64,000 bases of DNA. It comes from Mucilaginibacter empetricola. GTDB lineage: Bacteria > Bacteroidota > Bacteroidia > Sphingobacteriales > Sphingobacteriaceae. The DNA is taken from NCBI RefSeq assembly GCF_024808665.1, contig NZ_JANUBZ010000010.1, forward strand, positions 1 through 64,000. Reading direction: 5' to 3'. A model generated the notes under the pieces. The model did no database searches, was not told the origin of the DNA, and worked only from the letters and a program-made list of their open reading frames with translations. Below, piece by piece: positions 46,286 to 54,019 of the stretch. Each line of letters starts with the position of its first letter. Position 1 is the first letter of the stretch. The position numbers were made by a program, and so were the translations under genes.

Positions 46286-46780
46286 ATGTTAGCGCAATGG
46301 ATTAACTTTTTCGTGATGGTAGGTGGCGGTGCGGCGGCACTTGCCGGGTTGATTTTTGTAGCCATGTCGATCAATCACGAAATCATTATCCAAAACACCA
46401 CACATAAAAACCGGGCAATTAACATGCTCACGGGGTTCTCTGCAATTTTTATGGCAAGCAGTTTGGCGCTTATTGGCAATCAATATCCCGAAGCGCTGGG
46501 TTTTGAGTGGCTTGTGCTCTGGCTCATTGCAACAATTATCTTTATCCGGGGTTACGTTATAGCTATCAAGGCAGGTATGAGTTCTATCGGATTAAAAATG
46601 CCGCGTTTGGCAGGCGGCACACTATGTTATCTGGCCGAAGTTGTAAGTGCAATTTTCCTTATTCTCGGATTTAGTTCAGGACTTTACATCGCTGCTATCG
46701 GAATCATTGTTTTATTCGCCTTCCTTATTTCAGGAGCATGGCTCTTGATGATCGGCATTTATTACGACCGGTCGAAATGA
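46286..46780 (+). CDS. Small integral membrane protein of unknown function
   Basis: A 164-residue hydrophobic protein with about five membrane segments (near 5-27, 46-62, 69-89, 108-130 and 133-156). I do not recognise a named family. It has a glycine/alanine-rich first helix (FVMVGGGAAALAGLIFVAMS), with no catalytic motif. It is flanked by two Crp/Fnr genes and is not in an evident operon. Confidence 0.7.
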   Translation: MLAQWINFFVMVGGGAAALAGLIFVAMSINHEIIIQNTTHKNRAINMLTGFSAIFMASSLALIGNQYPEALGFEWLVLWLIATIIFIRGYVIAIKAGMSSIGLKMPRLAGGTLCYLAEVVSAIFLILGFSSGLYIAAIGIIVLFAFLISGAWLLMIGIYYDRSK

Positions 46781-46916
46781 GGTTTCATTCTTTGCCTTAA
46801 CAATTAATATTAAATACGCTGCGCATTCTCCTTTGCTTCGTTGTGGGGGATTTATTTATTTTTGATACAAAGGTTATAAATTAAGATGTTACGTCAATTT
46901 ACAATAACACCCCATA

Positions 46917-47483
46917 ATGATAAATAGCTTACTTACCAGCATACAAAGTCTGATAACGCTTAGTCCTGCAGAGGTTGACATCGTAAAATCTTTATTTAAA
47001 GAAAAAATATATAAAAAGGGGGATTTCTTTTTAGAAGAGGGGCGAATTTGTACCCATGTTGGGTTTGTTGAAAAGGGATTAATGCGGTTTTATATTAATC
47101 ATGATGGGGAGGAAAAAATATATGACTTCTCCCAGGAAAATGAGTATGTGTGTAATTACGAAAGTTTTCTCCCTCAAAAACCATCTTCAAAAATTATTCA
47201 GGCTTTAGAAGACAGTGTTGTGTTCGTTATTTCGCATAAGGACCTACAATTATTTTATGCGAATGTTCGGGAAGGCGAACGGTTTGGCAGAAGGGCAATT
47301 GAAGCAGTTTTTGTGCAGTTACTGCAGGATATAAGTTCATTTTATACCGAAACACCCCAGGTTCGTTACGAAAGGTTTTTAAATAACCATGCAGATCTTC
47401 AGCAAAGGGTTTCCCAATACCATATTGCTTCTTATGTAGGTGTTAAGCCACAATCGTTAAGCCGCATACGTAAAAGGATTTGA
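46917..47483 (+). CDS. Crp/Fnr family transcriptional regulator (5 of 5)
   Basis: A 188-residue regulator with a beta-roll at about 25-115 and a C-terminal HTH (VSQYHIASYVGVKPQSLSRIRKRI). It is 79 bp upstream of the glycosyltransferase gene on the same strand and may control it. Confidence 0.88.
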   Translation: MINSLLTSIQSLITLSPAEVDIVKSLFKEKIYKKGDFFLEEGRICTHVGFVEKGLMRFYINHDGEEKIYDFSQENEYVCNYESFLPQKPSSKIIQALEDSVVFVISHKDLQLFYANVREGERFGRRAIEAVFVQLLQDISSFYTETPQVRYERFLNNHADLQQRVSQYHIASYVGVKPQSLSRIRKRI

Positions 47484-47562
47484 AATCAAATTTTACGCAA
47501 ACTTTACTTTGCTAATAGGTACTACGGTAAGGTTTGATATTATATTGCGCGTAAAAAAGTTT

Positions 47563-48735
47563 ATGGCGACTTATGTTTTTATAAATATTTCTGCGCAAGG
47601 CCATATCAATCCCACGCTTCCGATAGTTGCTGAGTTGGCACAGCGCGGACATCGGGTTTATTACCTTACAGGCCAATCCAGCCACCAGTTAATCCAAAAC
47701 TGTGGAGGTATACCCATCGTAATTCCCGGAACGCAGCAAAGGCAGGGTCCTGCGCCGGGAGACAAAGAATTGGCGCTATTACCTTTCGTAATAGCACGTG
47801 ACGCGCAACACATCGTGCCGCAAATAGTAGAGCTGCTACGTCAGCTTAAGCCGGATGTCTTGATTTGCAATACACTGCTCTTATGGGGACGCCTGGCCGC
47901 ACAAATACTTAGCCTGCCGATAATTGGTTTTCGCCCCTTTCATGCACTCCGGAAACCCAGAGTTGTTGACGGACCATTTGACGACCCAAGGCTTGCCGCC
48001 CTTGCTAAAACCGCAGAATTATCTCTTTCTTCGTTAGCTACTGCCTATCATTTGCCAGTACTTACCCTCCGGGAGCTACTGGAACAGGTAGAAAAACTGA
48101 CATTGGTTTTTATGCCAAAAGCTTTTCAGGCGGATGCTGAACAATTTGACGATCGCTTTTTGTTTGCGGGGCCATCATTTCGCGAACCTTCATCCGTACC
48201 GTGGCCCTTACTCAATGACGATAAAAGAGAAACTATAAAAGTTTATATTTCATTGGGTACGCTTAGAAATAATCAGCCGGACTTTTACCGGAAATGTTTT
48301 TCTGCTTTCAGCGATCCGAAATGGAGCGTATTGATTTCGGCGGGTGAAGTGACTGACCTGGAAGAATTAGGGACTATCCCGGACAATTTCCTGGTCAGGC
48401 GAAGTGTTCCGCAGACTGCCATACTTCGACATGTGGATGTATTCGTCACGCATGGAGGATTAAACAGCACGATGGAAAGTTTGTATTACGGTGTTCCGCT
48501 TGTGGTGCTTCCTTCTATCCGCGAACAACGTGTAACGGGCAATCGTGTAGAGGCATTAAATTTAGGCGCGGTGCTCGAGCCCGACAGCCTTACCGCAGAT
48601 GCTCTTGGTGACGCTACTGAAAAAGTATGGAAGAATGAAACGATAAAAAAATCTGTGTCAGAGATGCAAAAACATATACGGGAAGCCGGTGGATATGAGC
48701 GTGCGGCAAATGCAATTATCAGTTTTACAGATTAA
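47563..48735 (+). CDS. MGT-type UDP-sugar glycosyltransferase
   Basis: A 390-residue GT1-fold glycosyltransferase of the macrolide-glycosyltransferase branch. The start at 47563 (MATYVFINISAQGHINPTLPIV) gives the family opening with acceptor-site histidine in QGHINP; the longer frame starts in the promoter region. The C-terminal donor-binding motif is VTHGGLNSTMESLYYGVPLVVLP near residues 302-325. It would attach a sugar from a nucleotide sugar to a small hydrophobic molecule. Antibiotic inactivation is one known role; the acceptor here is unknown. A Crp/Fnr gene precedes it. Confidence 0.9.
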   Translation: MATYVFINISAQGHINPTLPIVAELAQRGHRVYYLTGQSSHQLIQNCGGIPIVIPGTQQRQGPAPGDKELALLPFVIARDAQHIVPQIVELLRQLKPDVLICNTLLLWGRLAAQILSLPIIGFRPFHALRKPRVVDGPFDDPRLAALAKTAELSLSSLATAYHLPVLTLRELLEQVEKLTLVFMPKAFQADAEQFDDRFLFAGPSFREPSSVPWPLLNDDKRETIKVYISLGTLRNNQPDFYRKCFSAFSDPKWSVLISAGEVTDLEELGTIPDNFLVRRSVPQTAILRHVDVFVTHGGLNSTMESLYYGVPLVVLPSIREQRVTGNRVEALNLGAVLEPDSLTADALGDATEKVWKNETIKKSVSEMQKHIREAGGYERAANAIISFTD

Positions 48736-48760
48736 AAGAAACAAATATTGAAGCCACAAA

Positions 48761-48788
48761 AAAAGCCTCACATTTCTGTGAGGCTTTT
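48761..48788. terminator. Terminator shared by glycosyltransferase and tRNA-Asn remnant
   Basis: A 12-bp perfect stem (AAAAGCCTCACA and complement) with a TTTC loop and A and T runs on both sides. It serves the glycosyltransferase on the plus strand and abuts the tRNA 3' end on the minus strand. Confidence 0.85.
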
Positions 48789-48789
48789 G

Positions 48790-48836
48790 CTCCTGAGGCT
48801 GGGCTCGAACCAGCGACCCTCTGATTAACAGTCAAA
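48790..48836 (-). pseudogene. 3' fragment of tRNA-Asn(GUU), attachment site of the island
   Basis: Read on the minus strand, the sequence matches tRNA-Asn from the anticodon arm (ACTGTTAATC, anticodon GTT) through the variable loop, T arm (GGTTCGAGCC) and 3' acceptor strand (CTCAGGAG). The bases further right (towards the island) do not form a D arm or the 5' acceptor strand, so only the 3' part is present. Tyrosine recombinases commonly use the 3' half of tRNA genes as attachment site. The recombinase starts 226 bp away. The complete tRNA should be re-formed at the other island end, beyond 64 kb. Confidence 0.85.
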
Positions 48837-49061
48837 GGACACCATTTATCGATGTTTTGTTATTTTTATATATTATTGATTTTAAGTAATTTATATAGTT
48901 TTATGTTTATCAATTTTATCGATTTTTTGCCATTTTTTGCTCAATTGTGTGAGAAATGTGTGAGAAAAAAACTTGCATTTATTGCGTTTGCTGCGTAATT
49001 TAGCATATTCTTAAAAATTTGTGTGAGAAAAAAAATAGCATTTTCTAAAAAATCACGAAAT
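48837..49061. promoter_or_regulatory. Recombinase leader with TGTGTGAGAAA direct repeats
   Basis: TGTGTGAGAAA occurs at 48946-48956, 48957-48967 and 49020-49030. Direct repeats between an attachment site and the recombinase start are where arm-type binding sites of lambda-like integrases lie. No gene is seen here. Confidence 0.5.
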
Positions 49062-50303
49062 ATGGCTGTTAAAGTAAATTTATACCTGGACGAGCGGAAG
49101 ATCGAAAAAGGAGAAAAAGCACCGGTAAAGCTAAGATTGTATATGTCGAGGACTGATATTAGGCATTACCATACGGGCCGTTACCTCCTAGCGGAGCAAT
49201 TTGATGAATCTTATTTAGCGACTAAGCCGAAGAAAGCGTACAAGGACCTTAAAATTGCGTTGGATGGCATCGTTGTTAAAGCCAACACGATTATTTCAAA
49301 GATGGACGGTGTATTTGTATTGGCTAAATTTGAAAGGGAAATGTTTGGTGCGCCATTGAGTGCAATGGACGTAGTGCCACATTACCGGAATTATATTACA
49401 GAGTTGACCAAAAACGAGCGTGCAGGCACCGCATCTAACTATGCGCTAAGCATGAAGTCACTACTAGCCTTTGCAGGTAAAGTCAAGCAACCGGCTACGA
49501 GTCTATCTTTTGCGTCCGTTACTGTAGATTTTTTGAACCGTTATGAAAAATGGATGGTGGCCGAGGGAAAGTCAAAAACCACAGTTGGCATTTATCTGCG
49601 TCCACTTCGTGCTATATTTAACCAGGCCATTGAGGAAGGGAGTATTGTGGCCGATCTATACCCCTTTAAGAAATACAAAATACCTACTGGTCAGAACATA
49701 AAAAAAGCCCTTGATAAATCCGAACTAAAAAAATTGTACACCGCAGAACTGCAACCGAGCAGCTACAAGGAAAAAGCAAGAGATTTTTGGTTTTTCAGCT
49801 ATCAATGTAATGGCATGAACTTCCGCGATATTGCGGAACTAAAATATAAAGACATCCATAAAAAGTCTTTTTCGTTCTTGCGCCATAAAACACTTTATAC
49901 TACAAAAGATAAACCTAAACCGATCATCGTACCGCTTACTGAGCCAATCCGTGCAATGATCGAACGATATGGTACTAAACCTATTGTACCGGATAACTAC
50001 GTATTCCCAATCCTAAACAAATCTATGAATGAGACGGAAAAAATGCGTGCCAACCAAAATTTTATTCGGTTTGTAAACCAACATTTACAGAAGTTGGCGA
50101 AAGATTTAGAACTTGATACTGCTATTTCTACCTACTATGCCCGACATACTTTTACAACGTCAGCAATCCGCAGCGGCGCTAAGATGGAACTTATTCAGGA
50201 AAGTTTGGGACACCATAGTCTTTCCACTACTCAAAATTACTGGGCCGGGTTTGAAGATGATGTAAAACAGGGGATAGCGGATAAATTGATGGACTTTGGA
50301 TAA
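49062..50303 (+). CDS. Tyrosine recombinase (island integrase)
   Basis: A 413-residue phage-type integrase with an N-terminal arm-binding domain (about 1-95), a SAM-like core-binding domain (about 100-200), and a catalytic domain (about 210-405). The conserved residues are visible: arginine in NGMNFRDIAELK near 265, ARHTFTTSAIRSG near 362, and the histidine and tyrosine in LGHHSLSTTQNYW near 384-396. The start at 49062 is the first ATG; the GTG at 49023 overlaps a repeat. It faces away from the tRNA-Asn fragment it probably uses. Confidence 0.93.
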   Translation: MAVKVNLYLDERKIEKGEKAPVKLRLYMSRTDIRHYHTGRYLLAEQFDESYLATKPKKAYKDLKIALDGIVVKANTIISKMDGVFVLAKFEREMFGAPLSAMDVVPHYRNYITELTKNERAGTASNYALSMKSLLAFAGKVKQPATSLSFASVTVDFLNRYEKWMVAEGKSKTTVGIYLRPLRAIFNQAIEEGSIVADLYPFKKYKIPTGQNIKKALDKSELKKLYTAELQPSSYKEKARDFWFFSYQCNGMNFRDIAELKYKDIHKKSFSFLRHKTLYTTKDKPKPIIVPLTEPIRAMIERYGTKPIVPDNYVFPILNKSMNETEKMRANQNFIRFVNQHLQKLAKDLELDTAISTYYARHTFTTSAIRSGAKMELIQESLGHHSLSTTQNYWAGFEDDVKQGIADKLMDFG

Positions 50304-50351
50304 CGATGAGTGCGATTAACTCGTGTATTAGAATTTAAGGATAATTACATA

Positions 50352-50370
50352 TTCTTGTAGCATTGCAAGA
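50352..50370. promoter_or_regulatory. Inverted repeat upstream of the AlbA-type gene
   Basis: TTCTTG (50352-50357) and CAAGAA (50365-50370) lie 25 bp before the AlbA/Schlafen gene. It could be a self-regulation site, because such proteins often carry C-terminal HTH domains. Confidence 0.4.
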
Positions 50371-50394
50371 ACCTGTAAAGCAATCGATAAATAA

Positions 50395-51747
50395 ATGCCT
50401 GAAAAACATAATATAGAATATAAACAATCCTGGCGGGATGAATATCTGAAATGGATTTGCGGTTTTGCTAATGCGCAAGGTGGTCAGCTATTTATAGGTG
50501 TCGATGATCATGGTAATGTTACTGGTATTGATGATTATGCCAAGTTAATGGAAGATATCCCCAATAAGGCGGTTAACCATTTAGGACTGGTAGTAGATGT
50601 AAACTTGCAAGAAAAGGCGGGTAAGCGTTACCTGGAAATCACCGTGCCTGTTAGTAGTATACCTATTTCTTATCACGGAACTTACCATTATAGAAGCGGC
50701 AGTACTAAACAGGAATTAAAAGGTACAGCTCTACATGATTTTTTACTCCAAAAAATGGGGAGGACATGGGATGATATGGGTATGGATTATGCCTCTATCA
50801 ACGAAATAGAGGAAACTGCGGTAGCAGCTTTTCTAAAAGCAGCGATCAAAAGTGGTCGTATTTATCCCGGTGCCGTTCAAGATGATCTGGTCAGCTTATT
50901 GGAGAATTTAGAGCTGGTTGCACCTGATGGAAAACTAACAGCCGCCGCTATTTTATTATTTGGTAAAAAGCCCATGCGTTACTTTGTTCACAGTTATTTT
51001 AAGATCGGAAGATTTGGCGTTTCTGATGCTGATCTAAAATTCCAGGATACAGTTGAGGGGAATATTTTCGAGATGGTTGACCGGGTAATACGCCTTCTCA
51101 AGGAACGGTACCTGGTTTCGCCAATTACTTATGAAGGCATCCAACGTATTGAAAAATTGGAATATCCTGAAGCGGCACTAAGAGAAGCCATCCTGAATGC
51201 GATTGTTCATAAAGACTATACCGGAACCACGATACAGTTGAGTGTATATGACGATAAATTAATGCTATGGAACCCCGGCAAACTACCAGCCGACATTCCT
51301 TTGGAAAAGCTAACCAAAAAACATGCCTCCCATCCGCGTAACAAGCATATTGCAGAAGTATTTTTCCGTGCAGGCTATATAGAATCCTGGGGACGGGGCA
51401 TCGAAACTATCTTATCAGCATGCCAGACAGCTGGTTTGCCCGAACCGGCATTTGAGGAAGCCTGGGGCGGTGTGGTAGTGACATTCTTCAAAGATATTTA
51501 TACGGAAGAATATTTGACGGGGTTAGGGCTGGATGAACGGTTTAGGAAAGTATTGCTAACGGTGAAAGCTAAAGGGATCATTTACAATTCTCAATATCAG
51601 GAACTCTTTGGGGTGTCTAAGCGCACCGCATCGAATGATCTCAAAATACTGACTGAAAAGAAATTACTGTTAAAGATGGGAACCACAGGAAAGGGTACAT
51701 ATTACACGTTGTATTGGGGCAATAAAGGGGCAAAAGAAACCTTATAG
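50395..51747 (+). CDS. AlbA_2/Schlafen-domain ATP-binding regulator with C-terminal HTH
   Basis: A 450-residue protein. An AlbA_2 (Schlafen-like) domain covers about 5-115 (EYKQSWRDEYLKWICGFANAQGGQLFIGVDDHG), an HATPase_c_4-type region covers about 250-340 (REAILNAIVHKDYTGTTIQLSVYDD, then LPADIPLEKL), and a winged HTH is near the end (YQELFGVSKRTASNDLKILTEKKLL). The family is often annotated as a putative transcriptional regulator or RecG-like and is frequent in mobile islands and defence regions. Its biochemical activity is not established from sequence. It is the first cargo gene after the integrase. Confidence 0.88.
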   Translation: MPEKHNIEYKQSWRDEYLKWICGFANAQGGQLFIGVDDHGNVTGIDDYAKLMEDIPNKAVNHLGLVVDVNLQEKAGKRYLEITVPVSSIPISYHGTYHYRSGSTKQELKGTALHDFLLQKMGRTWDDMGMDYASINEIEETAVAAFLKAAIKSGRIYPGAVQDDLVSLLENLELVAPDGKLTAAAILLFGKKPMRYFVHSYFKIGRFGVSDADLKFQDTVEGNIFEMVDRVIRLLKERYLVSPITYEGIQRIEKLEYPEAALREAILNAIVHKDYTGTTIQLSVYDDKLMLWNPGKLPADIPLEKLTKKHASHPRNKHIAEVFFRAGYIESWGRGIETILSACQTAGLPEPAFEEAWGGVVVTFFKDIYTEEYLTGLGLDERFRKVLLTVKAKGIIYNSQYQELFGVSKRTASNDLKILTEKKLLLKMGTTGKGTYYTLYWGNKGAKETL

Positions 51748-51895
51748 GGGCAATTGCCACATAGCCCAGCGAGTATAGTTACAAAGTAACCATGACTGAA
51801 AAAGTCCGATTTTAGGTTTTTTAGCATCTGATACCATTGTTATCAGATCATGCTTCGCTACCGCCCCAATCCTCACAAACTTCCAAATCCATGAT

Positions 51896-52654
51896 TTAAA
51901 GTTCGATACATTTATCACTATTAAAAAATAGATTTTCATTCTGTTGAACATATCCAAGTTGATTAGTCAACATTTTTGTGTGACCTATTTTAAATTCAGG
52001 AATATTCCGGTGGTGATGTCCATAAATCCAATAATCCGGAGTGGTATCTAAAATCAAATCATCCAGCACGGTTGCAAAAGCCTCGTTTAAATAGTCGCTT
52101 TTATATTCAGGCGGATAATGTTTAAAAGTAGGGAGATGATGTGTGACCACTACTTTTTTGCCCTTTGTATCTGCTTCTAAAGCATCGCGTAGAAACGTAA
52201 GACATTTTTCGTGAAAGTCATTATAATCAGGAATTTGAAAGCGTTTCCCATTATAACTAATTTGATAAAAATCATTCAAGCCCCGTTCTATCCGCCAACC
52301 ATTTAACAGGCTGATGGAAGACCACAACGTAGAAAATATCAGCTGATTTGTGCCAAAATTTTTAACTGCGTTATTTACCAGATATACATTATTTCTGATT
52401 TTTTCTTCAAAAGAACCCGATCTATTTGAAATATCGCTATGATAATATTCGTGGTTTCCAGGTATCCAATACGTTTCCTTAAAATGATCACTGATATAAT
52501 TAAAAAAGTCTTTTTGCCTGTCTATCCTGGTAAACAAAGTAACATCGCCAGCCAATATCAAAATGTCGCCTATAGGCTTAATGGGGTTAGCTTTTATATA
52601 GGCTTCATTTTGGGGAAACTCTAAATGAAGATCGGAGCAGTACTGAAAAATCAT
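51896..52654 (-). CDS. Calcineurin-like metallophosphoesterase
   Basis: A 252-residue protein with all metal motifs of the calcineurin-like superfamily: DLHLE at residues 8-12, AGDV near 35, GNHEYY near 70, HHLP near 170, and YGHHHRN near 206. It would hydrolyse phosphoesters; substrates range from nucleic acids to cyclic nucleotides. It is separated from the HNH gene by a 401-bp gap. The start is the first ATG and gives the conserved N-terminal strand FQYCSDLH. Confidence 0.9.
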   Translation of the reverse strand: MIFQYCSDLHLEFPQNEAYIKANPIKPIGDILILAGDVTLFTRIDRQKDFFNYISDHFKETYWIPGNHEYYHSDISNRSGSFEEKIRNNVYLVNNAVKNFGTNQLIFSTLWSSISLLNGWRIERGLNDFYQISYNGKRFQIPDYNDFHEKCLTFLRDALEADTKGKKVVVTHHLPTFKHYPPEYKSDYLNEAFATVLDDLILDTTPDYWIYGHHHRNIPEFKIGHTKMLTNQLGYVQQNENLFFNSDKCIEL

Positions 52655-53055
52655 AACGTTTCAAAAATATAAAAAGAGACTTTAAAACCATTATACAGGC
52701 CAATTATTTGACGTAACTTTTTAAATTCGCTTATTTGTATCGTTTATAAATTGGAATGATATTAAAATAAATTGACATAGAAATTACCATTACAATAATT
52801 CTAACCGGACTTTATTTATTGATTTTTTTATATTTGCAATATAATTTGCTGCCCGCAAGATAGCAAACTTAATAAAGTTTGTTTTTGGGCCTTACAGAAA
52901 AGATCGGCCGTGATACGGCCAAAACCTTATCTTCTGTATTGTTTCGTGACCTGACTCCGAAGCAATTTTTTCAATATTTTGCCTCAATTAACCCCTTTAT
53001 TTTGTTGTGGAGATTATGATGAATGAGACCACACCATTTCGGCGCAAGCCACCTA
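52655..53055. other. Gene-free gap holding a possible structured RNA
   Basis: No protein-coding frame is convincing. The middle of the gap (52841-52940) has several nested stems, described separately. The left part is AT-rich and the right part has no further structure that I can see. Confidence 0.5.
52829..52940 (+). ncRNA. Candidate structured RNA with own promoter
   Basis: A perfect -7 box TATATTTG (52829-52836) precedes a run of stems: GCCC (52851-52854) with GGGC (52887-52890) enclosing CAAACTT-aata-AAGTTTG (52864-52881), then ACAGAA...GAT (52894-52904) with ATC-TTCTGT (52929-52937) enclosing GGCCG-tgata-CGGCC (52906-52920). I do not recognise an Rfam family. No clear -33 TTG is seen at the expected spacing. 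It could equally be a structured 3' end of the HNH transcript on the minus strand. Confidence 0.3.
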
Positions 53056-54012
53056 CTATCCCCTAAAAATTTCCTTCCTGTGCCAGCGTAGCAAATCCAA
53101 ATCCGGCCACGCCGATCTATGCTCGGGGAGGGACATTTTGGTCTGCTCAAACTTATTCATACTATAAGCATGCTCCGATTTTTCGCGAATATGTGAAGAC
53201 AACAGCACTGTGTAATCATCACCGATGGCAATCAGCCCGCGATCAAAAGCACGGTGAATATTCGGGCACAGTGCTAAGCCGTTCGTTACCCGGTCATCAT
53301 GCGAAATACAGAATGGCACAATATGGCAAGCATCAACAAAAGTATGTCCGAAGGTGCTGCCCAACTGCATGCCGGAGATCGCGCAGGTTTGCTCATATAC
53401 CTGCGGAACCAGCCGTTTGAACAAGCCGCTGCGCACATAAACTTCCTCTTCCGTTTCGATCTTAATGATTTTCTTTCTGGCCACGGGGGTATTCAAAATA
53501 TAGGCCTCCAGCTCATGAAAGTACCCCTCGTCTTTATCCTTCCGCTCCGCGAATTCGGCCACCTTTGCCGGGAAATACGTTTCGATCAGTCGTCGCCACA
53601 CATAAGCGCGGTTCGCAGCATCGCTCAGATACAAAAATAACTCATCGCTGAACCGTCCATAATTCACCACCGAGACCAATTTGTTGATGCTTTTAATATG
53701 TGCGTTGACCTGGCAGTCCGGCATTGCCACTAACTCCCAAAAGCCAACGCCACTGATCTTTTCACTTTGCATATAGTAAAAAGGCTGGGTAAAGTCCGGC
53801 TGGTTTGCTGTATCCACAAGCAACCGCCAGTTTTCCTGGAAGACACCAACCAATTCGGTATCAGGGTAAAAATGGTTATCACTTGCGTAACCACTCTCCA
53901 TCAGCTCCAGCAAAGTAATCAGCAAGACCGGTTTATGCGGAGCGGTACCGAACTTGGTTGGCGCCCGGTGCAGATGGGTCAGTGCGTGAAGAAATTTTGA
54001 AGGATCGCTCAT
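53056..54012 (-). CDS. HNH endonuclease, probable modification-dependent restriction enzyme
   Basis: A 318-residue protein. The C-terminal third is an HNH domain (about 205-270: TFVDACHIVPF, then NGLALCPNIHRAFDRGL). The N-terminal part (about 10-110: APHKPVLLITLLELME, FQENWRLL, QPFYYMQSEK, FWELV) follows the pattern KPxLLL...PF..L...WEL seen in the sulfur-binding domain of McrA-type enzymes that cut phosphorothioate DNA. This points to a type IV-like restriction enzyme, though that domain call is by eye. It is 7 bp downstream of rmuC in the same orientation. Confidence 0.85.
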   Translation of the reverse strand: MSDPSKFLHALTHLHRAPTKFGTAPHKPVLLITLLELMESGYASDNHFYPDTELVGVFQENWRLLVDTANQPDFTQPFYYMQSEKISGVGFWELVAMPDCQVNAHIKSINKLVSVVNYGRFSDELFLYLSDAANRAYVWRRLIETYFPAKVAEFAERKDKDEGYFHELEAYILNTPVARKKIIKIETEEEVYVRSGLFKRLVPQVYEQTCAISGMQLGSTFGHTFVDACHIVPFCISHDDRVTNGLALCPNIHRAFDRGLIAIGDDYTVLLSSHIREKSEHAYSMNKFEQTKMSLPEHRSAWPDLDLLRWHRKEIFRG

Positions 54013-54019
54013 GTCACCA

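Noticed and set aside
46038..46374. Two short minus-strand frames before the small membrane protein gene
   Set aside because: They overlap the start of a supported gene and have no motif; likely shadow frames.
48790..48870. A complete tRNA-Asn gene
   Set aside because: No D arm or 5' acceptor strand is found next to the anticodon arm; only the 3' part is present.
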